A DNA stretch of 64,000 bases. Source: Thelonectria olida (taxonomy: Eukaryota; Ascomycota; Sordariomycetes; Hypocreales; Nectriaceae). The stretch covers positions 1-64,000 of the forward strand of contig JAGPYM010000037.1 in NCBI GenBank assembly GCA_020736575.1, read 5' to 3'. Within the stretch, counting starts at the first letter, position 1; each line of letters starts with the position of its first letter. The notes below the pieces were generated by a model. That model saw only the letters and a list, made by a program, of their open reading frames with translations. It searched no databases and was not told the origin of the DNA. The position numbers were made by a program, and so were the translations under genes. Below, piece after piece: positions 32,476 through 45,360 of this stretch.

Positions 32476-34516
32476 TTAGACGACCAAGTTTCGAAGTCGG
32501 TCGTACAGTGGCGTGCCCCAACCTGTAACAGGGTCCCATCCCTTCGCGGCTTTCCATCCTGCATTGGGAATCACCGGTGAAGGAAGACCCCAATAACTTG
32601 TGCCTGGACAACCGGTAGATTTGCCCTCCGTGATGCTTGGGGAGTGTGAGCAGCAGGCCTCGAAGTGAATACAGTAAGGATGGTAGAGATACGTACTCTT
32701 TGAGACCTGTATAGCCAATCGTGTAGATCCAGGGGTTGAGGAAACCCAACGGCGACTTGCCCTTCCTCAGTCGTTCGTTGTTCAGGTACGCAATCACTGA
32801 TCCGAAGACGGGTGTCGCCAAGCTATAGACTCATTAGTCAAGGCAACCCTATCAATATATACCAAGGCATGATTGACTCACCTAGTCCCGTTAATGCTTT
32901 CCACAACATCGTGGTTCATTACCTGGTAATTCGTTGCAAGAGCGGCAACATCCGGGTACGCACGCCCCTCAGGATTGAAGTATCCCTTCCACTCCTTCCC
33001 ATACTTCTTAAGGTAGGGCTTGACTGCGTTGTCTTGCCACCACGGTCGAGACCAGTACTCGGAAAAGCCCCCGCTAGACGCTGTGAGGGCTCTCTCCGAG
33101 GCGTAATTGTCTGTGCCGCCGACAACAGTAACATAGGGGCAAGTTGGTGGGAAGTTGGGAATAAACTTGGTCGTGTTCTTGCCATCATTGGACATGCAGC
33201 CTCGTCCAGGGCCACGATTGCCGGCAGCAACAACGACAGACACTCCGCGGGCACCGAGCACACCAAACATGTTGCAGACCTGCTTGGCATAGGCCTTGGT
33301 GAGATGCTGTTCGTTGACGCTGTAGGACATGGAGATGACATTTGGCAGCTTCTTGCTCTCGAGGTTGACAAGATAGGACGTGAACTCGAGGTAGGGCTCG
33401 ACCCAGGCTTCTTGGTTGTCAAACAAACTGGGATAAAGTCAGATACAGTTACTTGGTGAGTTATACAGGAGCACATACTCAAGATCAGGAATGAAGTTGT
33501 GGTTCTCTCCTCCCACTGAGTAGAACCTCACCGGTACTTCACCCGACATGGAGAGGGCATATTGGGTGTTCGGGTTCGCTTCTCCGCCTGGATACGCTCC
33601 CTGTGGGTTTGTTCCGCTGTTGACGAGTGCTACGGAGAAGTTTCGTCCTTCTTGGATAGGGTCGAAGCGATCGAGGAACTCTTCGAGCTGGTCGTATTGC
33701 GCCGCTTGCTGGACAAGTGTTAGTCATGGGCCATACACTGACAACAAAACTTCAGCATATTCTTACATAATTGAATCCAGCGATTCCAAAGAGTGCTTGC
33801 TTATGGGCATCAGGGAAGTTTTTCGTGGGCATTTTGTATAGCTTCCTCAGACAAGGAGGGGTCACCTTGGTCTGGCACTGCGCCAAGTCTACAGAAGAAC
33901 CACCACCTCCGTAATGCCCACGTTCTTCCACTGAGGCTCGTTGCTCCAAGTCTTGAGATGCTGACTTGGTACCGCGAGCCTTCTTCAGAGTATGGAAGAT
34001 GGTTGTTGGCTGGATGGTTGTGATGTGGTTGCGAATCTCTTTGGGAACGGAATACTCCCTGGTGCGCACGACGAGCTCATCGTCACGAGCGAAGACGCCA
34101 AAGCGAGTAGTCAAAAGTCCCTCAGCCTGCCCAACAGTGGTTCGAACGTGAATCCACTGGCCGTCATCTCGCACCTGGTTGTCAGGAACCCCGGCGTCAG
34201 TGAGCCAGCGCTTGACAGCTTCGGTGGCTTCCTTGCGGGGATTGAGAAGGGCCTTGGCCGCCTCGCGAGAGAGATGTCTGCCGTATTTGCGATGAGATGG
34301 ATCCGAGATCTCGTAAAGAGTGCGCTCAAAGGTTTCATGGCTCTCAGGCTGCATTCCTATGGAGAGTTTGATGAGCTTGTCGGGAGAAGCAGAGCTGACC
34401 TCTTCCCATCCTACAGGCGGCTGGTCCAGCGACTCGACGACAACAGGGATACCTGCCGCGAGGGTCGCCAGTGTGCCGAGAAGCAAGGCGCCGCATCTGA
34501 TGAGTTTGGAGGCCAT
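32476..34516 (-). CDS. Sedolisin family (S53) tripeptidyl-peptidase-like protein, catalytic residues altered
   Basis: Five exons (34516-33767, 33708-33479, 33427-32882, 32822-32697, 32635-32476) give 603 aa. A signal peptide (GALLLGTLATLAAG) is followed by the S53 activation domain (about 30-210) and the peptidase unit. The catalytic Ser509 lies in NGTSLATP, split by intron 3. The calcium site is near the C-terminus (WDPVTGWGTP). Intron 4's acceptor was chosen to give GLKDITEGKS, the family consensus. In active sedolisins the Glu/Asp pair reads ExxxD and the oxyanion Asp lies in SGDSG. Here these are Glu337-PYL-Glu341 and AAGN(397)RG, so Asp is replaced by Glu and by Asn. It is secreted and acid-type by family; it may have weak or no activity. 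Confidence 0.9.
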
Positions 34517-34610
34517 CTGTGAGGGTTTCGAATTGCAAAATGATGATGAGGGAGAAGCTTTCAGTTGTAGCTGCTGAGATGTCTCCTCATCCAGTCGCTT
34601 CGTAGTTGCC

Positions 34611-34619
34611 CTTTATATA
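34611..34619 (-). promoter_or_regulatory. TATA box of the sedolisin gene
   Basis: On the minus strand the sequence reads TATATAAAG, about 95 bp before the ATG at 34516. Confidence 0.6.
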
Positions 34620-36693
34620 GTGCTGGAGTTGGGATTCTCAGGCAGGAATTCCCCGTGTGTTCATTCTCATTCTTTCAAAGAATATCTGTATCTCTTTCGG
34701 TCACATATTGTGCGCCCAACGCGAAGTCGTGGCCCAAACAGGCAGGAGTTGAAGAACAATGCGAATGGCTTCATATTGTTGTGTCCCCTAATCCAACAGC
34801 TGAGAACGCCACAGCACCGACACCGCGGGCCCCGAGCATCATCCCATGCCTTTCCACGCGAAAGAAGGTTGCCAATAAGGCAATTTATTGACTTTAATGC
34901 ACGCCATTCATCCAAATTCGCAGCGGCTCACGGGCAATGATCGGCGGTGGCCACGCTGGGGGCCGGAGCGAAGGTTCGTTGCGTTCCAGAAGCGATATGG
35001 AAGACACTTCGGAGAAATAGAAGCTTCCAAGGAAGGACATGTATTCTCATCGCGTGCACCTTTCTAGCGTCCCGTAACATTGTTCGCATACCATCTAAAG
35101 ACGCTTCTGAGCTGCCCGGTCTTTGGACTCTGGTTCACTAAGCAATGGTGTTGATGTTATTTCGAGTGACTTATCCAAGCTAGCGAGCAAGCAATTCACT
35201 CACAAGCATCCAGGACTATCCTCTCGCTCTCACAACTCAAGCAAGACTTAACCCTCAACTGTTGCTCGCTTTGTTAGCAGTACCTAGTGAGGAGATCCAA
35301 CTCTTGGCCAACAGGATCCAACGCTCAAAGCTCATGATGAATTCCAAGCCACATTCAGAGTACATACAATCGTTAAGCATTGTCTTTGCAGTAGCGTGTT
35401 GGCGTGCTGTGAGTTGTAGCATAAGCGATTTAGAAATGGATTGTCCCTCTGAGGAACAATAGGTCCTCCTGATCTCTGTTGGTTAGTTGGCCCTATGTGA
35501 GCAGACACGCCAAGCGAGGAATGCCGAATTGGCGTTGGCTGACTCAAAGGACCGTCCAGTTAGGTAAACGACCTCAAGCTAAAGCGTGTTGGTTGAAGGA
35601 ATGTTGCAGCCATTACCGAAAAACCATCTGTCGATCGTAGGGTAAGTAGAGGACTCTCAAGGCTGGCGACATCTTTTGATGAGGGACAATGTGTTCATTA
35701 CCTCGACGAGGATAATTCTAATACCCAAGTGTCATTGCCCCGCGGGCGCTTAAACAAGCCACGGGGTAGTTTATTCTGTTCACCATGTTGTCGAAGACCT
35801 GACCTGTTCTGTTTCGTCGGGAGGAATGTGGATATCCAAGCAAAAGCAACTTCTCCACGAGGCAGAAGCATCGTAGTATCCACTTGTGAATGGCAACTTC
35901 TCAGAGCCAGAGTTACGTCACTGAAGAAAGCGTGAGTGGGGAGTGAAGAGTGAGTCGAGGTCTCTCCATGTGTCCCTCCACTCCCTAGGTCAGGGCGTGC
36001 CTCCTTCAGAATGAGAAGCGAAGTGATTTGTTGAGAGGTATCAGATGACAAGCCAGCATCGAGAATACTTTCACTCAAAGTCGTAATTGCATTCACAATT
36101 ATGCCAGGTCGGTGCACACTGATCAATGTGGCATGGTTGTTTCACAACTCCTATTCCTACTGCACAACTTGTGAGAACCAAAACATACTTATGAAGATGA
36201 CAGGCCGCACAATTGCACACCTCATGCCTGTGAACGTGACATAAACTGAACTTGCACAAAGGTTCCTTCCTCCAGTTTCCGCTGCCATCAGGGTTCCGCT
36301 CCGCGGTCGATACCTGCCTTCCTCCTCGTGCACAGTGCAAGCGAGACCAGGCTGTGACTCCCCAGGCAAGTCCGCTCCTCTATGGAGCATCTCTTTGAGG
36401 AAACGCCGCCAACTCCCAAGAAAAAACCAAAGGTTGGGGCTTTTTTGAAATGAGAATGGAGTCTTGTTGACCAAACAATCCACAAGAAATCACGACGCTC
36501 TTGCCTTTCGTTGGTCAACGAACGTCGTCGGTGAGTCGCACACACCGCTCAGTGGAGTCACTTGTTCAGCCGCCGTAGGCACCAGCCTCCACCTTCCCAC
36601 AGCCGCACGCAGGCAGGCACAAACCGTCTCCCATTGGCCCAAAATTCTGCCGGGCTCGCAATCAGTCGCTGGTCTCACCGCCCCCACATACTC

Positions 36694-36700
36694 TATAAAA
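36694..36700 (+). promoter_or_regulatory. TATA-like motif with pyrimidine-rich initiator region
   Basis: TATAAAA followed within 60 bp by a long CT-rich run (CTTTTGGACTTTTTTTCC). The layout is that of a strong fungal core promoter, yet the first good coding sequence (translin) starts 600 bp further on. It could drive a transcript with a long leader or a non-coding RNA. Confidence 0.35.
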
Positions 36701-37296
36701 CTCCTCTCTGTCGTCCAGCTTTTGGACTTTTTTTCCTTTCTCCTTAGCTCTCTTTGCCTTTTGGCTTAGATCAAGTGTAGTATCTGTTCTTTTCAGTTTA
36801 ATCTCTGAAAGGTCTCTACGGAGGCCAATCGTGATTATTCCTATTTTTGGTCTTAGGGTCGTAGCCTCTGTGCTTGCACATGCTTCTTCCCACTGTGTCC
36901 CTGGTATTACACTGCCTCCAGGTGATGCGAATTTGCTACATGGGCTCATTTTCATTGTTGATTCAGGCTTGCCTGGACTGCGAAGAAGACTTGCGGGTGT
37001 TTTGGGACGCACACTGAGGCGTGCTGTGTCTGTAATTTGACCTTAGCTTGCGAAACCATCATATGCTGAAGATAAAAATGATAAATGTAAGAGTATTGAT
37101 GGCCAAAGGGATGAATAAACAAGAAGTCCAATGTTGTAAGAGTGTTCTTGGTGTCGTAAATAATCATCATCCATCTTTTTTTGACTCTCCCTCCAACCAC
37201 CTGCCCGCAAATTCAAATTCCAATCCGACGACCCAGTTTTCACCTCTCCCATCAACGCATCACCACCACCACCCACCAGCATCAAGCCTCATCACC

Positions 37297-38168
37297 ATGT
37301 CCGCCGACAAGCCCCTCCTCGACCCCGCCATCTTCGCCCATCTCAAGCACAAGCTTGAAGAGGAGACGGAGGTCCGCGACACCCTCACCCAGATCGTCCA
37401 GCGCCTCGAGCGCGCCGTAGCCGCCACCCAAGGCCTCCTCTCCCGCGTGCATTCCGCCACCCGCGCCCACTGTGAGTTTTCCTCCCTGCCTCCCAGCACT
37501 CGTTGAGGATCATAAACGCTGACGTTGGCTTCGCGCTTAGTCCCTACTCTTGTGGCCCAGCTCGAGGAGAGCATCAAGGAGGAAGTGACCATTGTGGCAG
37601 AGCTCAACGAAGTCGCCAGCAAGCACCCTTACTACAAGTACAACAACAAGTGGGCAAGAGTCGTCCAGAATGCCATTGGCACCGTTGTCTACTGCGGCTG
37701 GCTCGGCGGCCTAGGCACCGACTCGCAGCCCGGCGAGCTGGGCCGCCTCCTCACCCTCGAGCAAGTCGGCGAGATCTTCCACGGTACAGCTGCCTGTCTT
37801 CCATGTTCTCCGTCCCAACCTAACACCCATGCCCTTTAGTGCCCACCAACCTCAAGGACCGCGACGCCTTCCACCTCACCATCGAGGAGTACCTTCTCTC
37901 GCTGACGGACCTCACCTCGGAACTCGCCCGTCTGGCCACCAATGCCGTGACCCACGGCGACTTCGAGCTGCCGCTAACCATCAGCGCCTTTATCAAGGAT
38001 TTATTCGCCGGCTTCCAGCTGCTGAACCTCAAGAACGACATTCTGCGCAAGCGTGCCGATGCCGTCAAGTACGACGTCAAGAAGGTGGAGGACGTGGTGT
38101 ACGATCTCAGTCTCCGAGGGTTGATCAAGCGGCCTAGTGAGGGTGATACAGAGATGGCTACTGCTTAG
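37297..38168 (+). CDS. Translin
   Basis: Three exons (37297-37471, 37541-37783, 37840-38168) give 248 aa; introns are 69 and 56 nt. The ATG sits in a CACCATGTCC context. The all-helical translin fold is recognised from SKHPYYKYNNKWARVVQNAI, then the C-terminal core LTSELARLATNAVTHGDFELP, AGFQLLNLKNDILRKRAD and VKYDVKKVEDVVYDLSLRGL, near identical in type to animal translins. Translin forms octamers that bind single-stranded RNA/DNA and, with TRAX, acts as the C3PO nuclease; in the filamentous fungus Neurospora this complex processes pre-tRNA fragments. No TRAX gene is seen nearby. It is convergent with the PNUTS-like gene. Confidence 0.95.
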
Positions 38169-38586
38169 ATGTTGGCAAGTTGCGTAGGGAAAAGAGGGAA
38201 AACAGTATCACGCAGTGAAACAAGTCAGAATGAAAACTATCCGTCAAAGCTGCGCCATGATGCGTTCATGTATAATTGTCATGCACACACGGTGAATCGT
38301 AAAAATGTGAATCAAGTGGAAAAGGAAACATTGTCTAAATTGTGTGTGATGACGATCAATACGCCGTCTGTGGTAACCGTTCGCCTGAATCCCCAAACCC
38401 ATGCACCCCCAGCCATGTGATCAAGTGAATAATGTTTCTGATTTTACAGTAATGTACAACCACCCTCCCTCGGATTGTATTGACCCTCCTACCCATCGCC
38501 TCAGTGAAAAGAAGTAAATATTTGGCCTCGATAGCCCGCCAATTCATCATGTCATGTCGTGTTTCGATGGGGTCTCCATTCTAAGC

Positions 38587-41500
38587 TCAGTCGTGTCTAA
38601 ACGTGCACTTATCTCCTCTAGCACACTTTCCTTGCTGCCAGAACGTGCACGGTTTAGTTCCAATGAGGGCCTTGTTGGCCGGCTTGTGTGGTGGCAGTGT
38701 TCCTCTCTTTCTCTTGCCATCGCGCTGGTCACCTCTGCCTCCCTGGTGGTCATCACGGTCTCGGTCCCTGTCTCGATCTCGTTCGCGGTCACGAAGGTGA
38801 TCACGGTCTCGGTCCCAGTCTCGGTCACGGTCTCCTGCAGGGGGAGGTGGCGGTGGAGGAACCTGTTGACCGGCCATCTGGGTGAGCATCATGTATTGCT
38901 GATATGAGGGGTCGTTCGGGTTCAAGAAGCTCGCAGCACTGGGGACCTGAGCCTGGGCGGCCTGCTGCGTTGGCTGGTTGATGGCAGCCAAGATAGACTG
39001 TAACTGACTGTCGGGGATTTGCGCCTGTTGTTGCTGTCCCGTGATCGCACCAGGCTGCTGTCCCTGCTGCTGGCCTTCCGTCATCTGCTGCAACAAGGCC
39101 ATGTAGGGCGCATACTGTTGCTGCTGGGCGAAATACGCTGACCAGTCCTGGGCATTGGCTCCTCCTTGCTCACCGTTCGTGTTCGCTGTCGCTGTTCCCA
39201 GCGAGCGAGCGGCAACATCTGCTCGCGCCACCTCCGCTTCGGCCAGCTTCTTCTTGGCAGTAACCTCCTTGTTGTAAGCCAAGTGCCACTCCCGTACCTT
39301 CTCCTCATCGTGTCGGATCCATTCAGGCGGAGCAGTTGCAGGGAATGGCTTCCCGTCAAGGCTTCGAACGACAGCTTCAATGACTTGCCCGTAAAGACGA
39401 ATCGTTGCGTTAGAGTAGTGATAGGTACGCCAAACGTCACTGTGGCTTGGATTAGGATCCAGCCAGTTCTTGGCAAGCTCAGATTGGAGCAGGGTGAGGA
39501 TCTGCTCCTCTGCTGCCTGACCGACTAGCAGAGGAATATTTTCGTGCATTGAGGTGGCCTTCTGCTGTGACGGGGCAGAGATCGAGGCCAGGGCAGACGA
39601 AGGCTGAGAGGTCGAAGAATTGCCCCTAAGTCGACCCAGAATCGTGTCGAGCTTATTGGAAGCGTTTCCTTTGCCATCCAGGCGCTGAATCGCTTTGTAA
39701 AGCACAGCATCGACTCCTCCATGCTGCGCTTCCCTCCATCGGAGCTGAACTTCTTGGAACTTGGGGTCATCGCCTGGTAGCTGATGAACCTTGCCTTCGA
39801 CCCCTTCAGCCGGCTCAGGCGGTGGGGACTTGGGCGTTGGTGGGATGTCATCAAAGCTAGTGTACAAAGTCATGAGCTCTCGTTGCTCTCGTTCTGCGAT
39901 TCGTTGTTGTTCATCCGTGGTAAAGTGAACGTTTCCGCCTCGAGTAACAAAGTTTTTGCTCCGGGTCTCCTCTGCGAGATTTGCAAAAGTGGTGGCAGTC
40001 GGTTCTATCCACGGTTGGTACGGAATGTCATCGTCGTCCTCCTCATCATCGACAATGGCTCTCTGCTTGAGAACCATACCTTCGGATCGGTCATCGCCCG
40101 CATCGCGAATCATATTGTTCTCACGACCTTCGTCTTCAGAGTCTTCCTTCTGGAAGATCTTGACCTGGACAAGGTCGGCGTCAGGTTTCCAGCTCACCCG
40201 AAGCTTCTTCCGGGCCTCCTTTCGAAGGCGCTTGGTCTTCTCTTCAAGGGTCTCGGACGACTCGGAACTATCATCCTCCTTGTCCTTGGAGGCCGTCGCA
40301 AGGGCTTGGGCCTTGGGTGCGTTAATCGAGTCCAGAAGAGAAGCAATTCCGGATAAAGCACCAGACGAGGATGAAACCGTCTTAGGCAAAGGAACTTTCG
40401 TCTCGGGCCTGGAGAGGGCCTTGACATCTCTGGCCTTGTCTTCGGCCGTTGTTTTGGCGTCTGATTTAATCGCCTCAGGCTTGGGAGCCGACTTAGCAAC
40501 CGGCCTTGACTTACCAGGCAGGATAGAAGCAGCTGCCGCCTTGGCTGCTGTTGTCTTGGAAGCAGACTGGAGCTGGATTTTTGGTTGTGCTAACTTCTTA
40601 CTAAGAGAGTTGCCACCAGATTCCACTGCAATCTTCTTCACAACTCGTGTGTCAGACTCGTCATCCCGGCTACGCTTTGCTGTGGAGTGATCCGATGACG
40701 ATTTGCCCGTAGACTTGGCCCTGCCAGCTGCCGAGGTACCAGTATAACCCGTAGCAGCATCGTGTTCCTTCAGGACCTTCCTAACTTTGATTGAAATATC
40801 ACGAACGAGGTCCTTCACCTCACTGTCGCCCTTATCTGCGAACCTCTTCCGTACCGTCTCAAAGTTTGTCGTTTCCGCAATCTTCTTCGTCATTGGGAAA
40901 TGGGTGAAGAGTTCCAGGACGATCTTAGGAAGCTTTCCAGAGAAATCGCTCGCCTTGATACACATGATCAGTGCGTTTATCAAACTAAGCACCAGCTTCT
41001 GATGACCACCCAAATTGTCCATAACTGCATCATCTGCATGCTCAATTGTGGAATCGAGGGCCCTGTACACCATTTCTTTCTTCTGCTCAAAATCCTGTCG
41101 GCGCCTGACGATCTCGGCCTCGGGTAGTTTGTCCTTCACTGCTTGATCGAGATCCTGTTTGGCGCGATTCATGTCGGCACGGAGCTTGATGAAGAAATCG
41201 CCCGCCTGTTGTACTCGCCCAGCAATCAAAGAACTTGTCCTTGATGTAGACTGGTCGATATGGACGATGCCAATCGCATCCCAGGCAGCTGCTTCAGCTG
41301 GGTCTGTCGGACGACTTACGGCACGAATCTAGGTCGAGTTAGATGGGCACTGGCATTCAATGAAGGGAACAACTCACTGGCTTATTTCGCACCTCCTCCT
41401 GTTCTTTCTTGGCTTTCTTCTCTGCCTTGTTTTTTGAAGCTTCGTCGGACTTGAGTTGCTCTTTGAAAGCATGGGGATACTCAGTGTACTTCGGTCGTCG

Positions 41501-43036
41501 TTTTCCCAAGGCTCTCATAGAACGGTCAAACTCGTCCAGCAAGTACTTGGCCTCAAGGCGTCTCTCGTCCAATCCGCCCTTGTCTGGCGATGGCCGATAT
41601 TGGCTGGAGAATCTTCCCTGGACTTCGCAAGGCAAATTGTAGCCAAATTCTGGGACCATGGCCTTTCCAGTACGGGATGGAAGAGCCACCAGAGGAGCCA
41701 GCTTATCATAACTTTTGGGAGCCGGAAGCTTTGTGCTAGCATCATACACGAGAAATGGAAGGCCTTTAATTGGTGGTTGTTTGGCCTGGGCCGCCTTTGG
41801 GCGTTTGTTGAACTGAGTGACCAGCTGGGCTTCTTCTGGCGAAGGAGTAGGGGCAGCCAGGGCATCGATTTCTTCAATCTTCTTCGTGGGAGTGTTAGTA
41901 GTAGCACCGGTATCAAGTGGCGAGTCCGCATGTGCCGCGGTAGGCTCGGGGGTATGGGCCTCCGGTGTGCTCTTAGCTAGCGCTCGCTTCCTCTTTTTTG
42001 CCGCAGGTTCGGTGGCAGCTGACTGAGAAGCTGGGGCTTCTTCCACCGAATGTTGCAGGTACTGGGCATTCACGGCAGGCGGTGATGCAGAATTTGCAGC
42101 GAAGTGTGTTGTTTGTTGGTGTACAGGCTGTTGGTGTAGAGGTGGCTGGAAGCTTTGGTTCTGAACACCTTGTGCAGGCTGTTGGAAGGACAAAGAGTCG
42201 TGAGCAACATATTGGGTTGGAGTTGAGGTTCGAGGTTGGGGTTGGGGGAAGCTCTGTTGAGGTTGGTGTCGCTGTTGGAGTGGCTGCTGGTGTGACTGCT
42301 GGTAGTTGGGCTGCGAGTTTGCCTGAGATTGGGGTGCCTGCCCATTAACCGGAGGGGGGAAGGAAGAGTTCTGGCCATAGTTCTGTTGTTGATTCGGGAC
42401 GGGTGAGTGCTGAGGGGGGCGGCTGAATCCATGACCATGGCCAAAGTCTGGTGTTTGAAGTCCTTCAAACTGTTGCACAGGGGTATGGCTCTGTTGTCGG
42501 GCCTGCTGCTGGGCTTGCGTCGGCATAACATGAGGCTGGGCGAACTGTTGAATGGGAGATTCATACGAAGGCTCATTCTGCTGAGCAAAGGAATACCCGA
42601 AGTTTTGCGCGTGAGCATGTGCATGGTTTCGGACCTGGTTTATGTGGTCCATATTCAACTTTCCCTGTTGAGTGTACAGATCCGAGTGGATATCACTAAA
42701 GGCAGGATCGATGACATCCGGCGTAGATTGTGAGAATTGCTGGTTCAGAGCGAGGGAGTCATGACCTGTGTGAAAGTTGGGTTGGCTTGACGAGGACCCA
42801 TGGAGGTTGCCAGTAAGAAAGGCATTTCCCGCAGGGGCTGAGTCGAAGAAATTGGAAGTCGCATCCTGAGGGTTGATATGGGAGTATGAAGTCTGGTCAG
42901 CCATGGACTGGGACCAAGCCTGGTGATGGTCAAACTGGCCGTTCTGGCCAGCGAATGCGAAGTTAGACTGCCATTGATTCTGGTGTGACTGTTCGTCCGC
43001 GCCCGTCTGCCCACTACTGTTGGACCACGACTGCAT
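38587..43036 (-). CDS. PNUTS/Ppn1-like PP1 regulatory protein (TFIIS-N domain and CCCH finger)
   Basis: Two exons (43036-41378 and 41328-38587), with a 49-nt intron, give 1466 aa. Residues 1-550 are Gln/Pro/Ser-rich and disordered, with a conserved patch KGLPFLVYDASTKLPAPKSYD. After the intron comes RAVSRPTDPAEAAAWDAIGI and a TFIIS N-terminal (LW) helical domain at about 610-745. A PP1-docking RVxF-type motif, RVSW, lies at 930-933, followed by KPDADLVQVKIF, as in mammalian PNUTS. A Gln-rich stretch and an Arg-Asp repeat precede a C-terminal finger C1447-x7-C-x5-C-x3-H1465. TND, then RVxW, then C-terminal CCCH is the layout of PPP1R10/PNUTS; fission-yeast Ppn1 plays this role in the Dis2-Ppn1-Swd22 module of cleavage and polyadenylation factor. 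Likely nuclear, targeting PP1 to Pol II termination. Confidence 0.85.
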
Positions 43037-45360
43037 CTTGAACGATGCTTAAGGCAACAGCCGCCGCAACAGAAGCAGCAACAACACCAATGAGTCAACT
43101 AATGGTAGAGGGTGGCTCTAGGCTAATGCATGCTGTTAGCGATCATCGCCATGTACGTGGGTGGATGCGCAAAAGAGAACGATGCAGTTGCTTGCAGTGA
43201 CGCAAGGCCAGGCCGGCGCCTGCCCTGAGGGTGTGGTCGTGGCAACCTGGAACGGGGCCGAGTAGCTGCGATGGAATGGGGAGAGGGGTGAATCAGATGG
43301 ACAAGGCAAATATGTACTGACACTACTAATCCACGAGATAAGAGACTTCAGGCTAAGTATCCTGAGATAGCGGGCCAGGTCCAGCTATCACAGTCACAGG
43401 ATACCCACCGATGCTGAGGCGCTAGTCCGAATTTGGGGCGCGACAAGGATAACGTATCGAGATGGGCGTGAACAGGAACAATCTGAAGCAAAGAAGAAAC
43501 AAATTATCAGTAAATCTGCAAAATAAGACATGTGTATGTGTAAGGGACAAAATGAAAGTGTTTGTGCTGAGTGCTCATGAAAGGTGAGTTTGCAGATATG
43601 GTTGGGATTGAATGCGTGGCGTTTGAAGTGAAAGCAGAGCCCTAGCAATTAGTTCAAAGGCACTGGGAGCGCCAAACAGAAAAGCTCCAGGAAGCCATGG
43701 TCGGACAAAGAATCCCGTCGCGAGCAATGTAAGGAGCTGGTGCGTGACAAAGAACCCAGCGACCACACTAATCATGGATTCGGGAACCAGAATTAATGAG
43801 CTGGCGATATCGACGAAGGTTTGGCGATGAAGATGCTGTTACCCAGGGCAATTGCTTTGGATGGAATTTTTGGTGGGGTGCTCTCTCTTTGCCTTCCATG
43901 GCCAACTCCAGCGAAATAGGCGCCCGCCAACTAGTCCCTGTTGAGCTGTCGCGACCATGGCCGACCTGGGCAAGTTTGGCCCATCCCCTGCATCACGTCG
44001 TCCAACATCTCTCGCGACCACTGGAAGGCGATGAGAGGAGGTTATTTGGACTCGTAGTATTGTCTTAACAAAGAATACTCGCCCGCGCGTGGAAGCGGCA
44101 TCTCCCCGAGGCCCGCCAAAGTGCGGATGCCTCGATGCATGCTGCGACCACGCCCCGGAACGAGTCGGCCACTGAGAGCACCGGCTCCCAGCCGCGTCCT
44201 GCTCTCGCCGCCACCCGCTTTGCAGGCATGAGAGGCATACTCCAGAGCGAGTCTCCACGATAGTCACCAGCTCAGCGTCTTGCAATTTAAATGCTGCAAG
44301 TCAAGCGCGACTGGTTCCAATGCTCATAGAGATATCACAGATACAAAGCTGTTGTTTGGATTCATGGTGATGGCGGAGAAAGGGGGATGGTTCCGCAGGG
44401 AAACGCGAGATGGAATGGGGAGATGGGGGTGGAGTTGAGCATACCCGTGAAACTTCCCAGAGGCTCCCTATAATAGCCTTTATCCGTTTTCCTGCCGAGA
44501 AAGTACAGTCATGAACTGTCCCATATGTATTTGTACCGCATGCGTGTCGCTGTTTACACTATCCTGAGGCGCGGCCTGTCGGGTGTCGGGGGAGGAGATA
44601 TCACGAGGGTGGCAGGCTGCTGCCCGCAGTGCAGAACCCAAGTTTGAGCGATGGTGATCGCAAAGCGCGTAAGGTGAAAGAACCCGGACGCCACGTGTAT
44701 CTATCGGCACAGCTCTCTTGGGGGCGTTGTCTGGGCAGTTTTGGCGATGCGATATTATGCGATTGCGGTAGCGACTTAAACGCGATTCTGGCTGATGGCG
44801 GCGGTAGATGGAGGTTGATGAGGTGTCGTCGAGAAGATAGAATGAAAAAGTCGGCCTTGGTTTCGCAATGGGGGCTGGACTTGCTGTTGATGGCCCCATA
44901 TGTCAGGCATTCAGTTTCCAGCGTAAGGCATTACCCCGACGCAATCGCTGCCCGGGCACCGTGCTGGTTTCCCCTTTGGTGGAAAGAACCCACTGTGGCC
45001 GGTGCCTTCTTTGCTTTTACCCAATGACCGGCCTTTCAATCGGTCCGTGCTTGCAGTGTCTCCAGCTTATCCTCATGAGGGAGCTCTAGCACCAGGTACG
45101 TCGTAATACAGCAAAGCAACCTTGATATCGTGGCCTCAAGCCGAACAAGCCAACATTCTCTTGACCCGGTGGTCACTTTGAAACTTCTGAGGTTGCATCA
45201 ATCTCTTTCGTCGGATCTTGGGTCCCTTTTGCGCTGTATCTGCGCATCTATTCCGAGATCAGGGGCTTCTGGAGCCTGGTCGCACCTTGCCTTTGAACGA
45301 CCCATCCCACCATCACTACCACCGAGTCGAGCTCCCAGCCAGCCGACGTCATCTGCCATC
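43037..45360. other. Divergent spacer between PNUTS-like and SLY1 genes
   Basis: 2.3 kb holding the upstream regions of both housekeeping genes. No protein-like frame, RNA gene or repeat was recognised. Confidence 0.5.

Larger units (their letters stand above)
34517..37296. other. Gene-poor 2.8-kb divergent spacer
   Basis: Contains the sedolisin promoter at its left end and the translin promoter at its right end. No family-like open frame. A TATA-like motif followed by a pyrimidine tract occurs near 36694. Confidence 0.5.

Noticed and set aside
35183..35272. Inverted AGCGAGCAA / TTGCTCGCT pair
   Set aside because: Nine-base match over 80 bp without target duplications or other transposon marks; likely chance.
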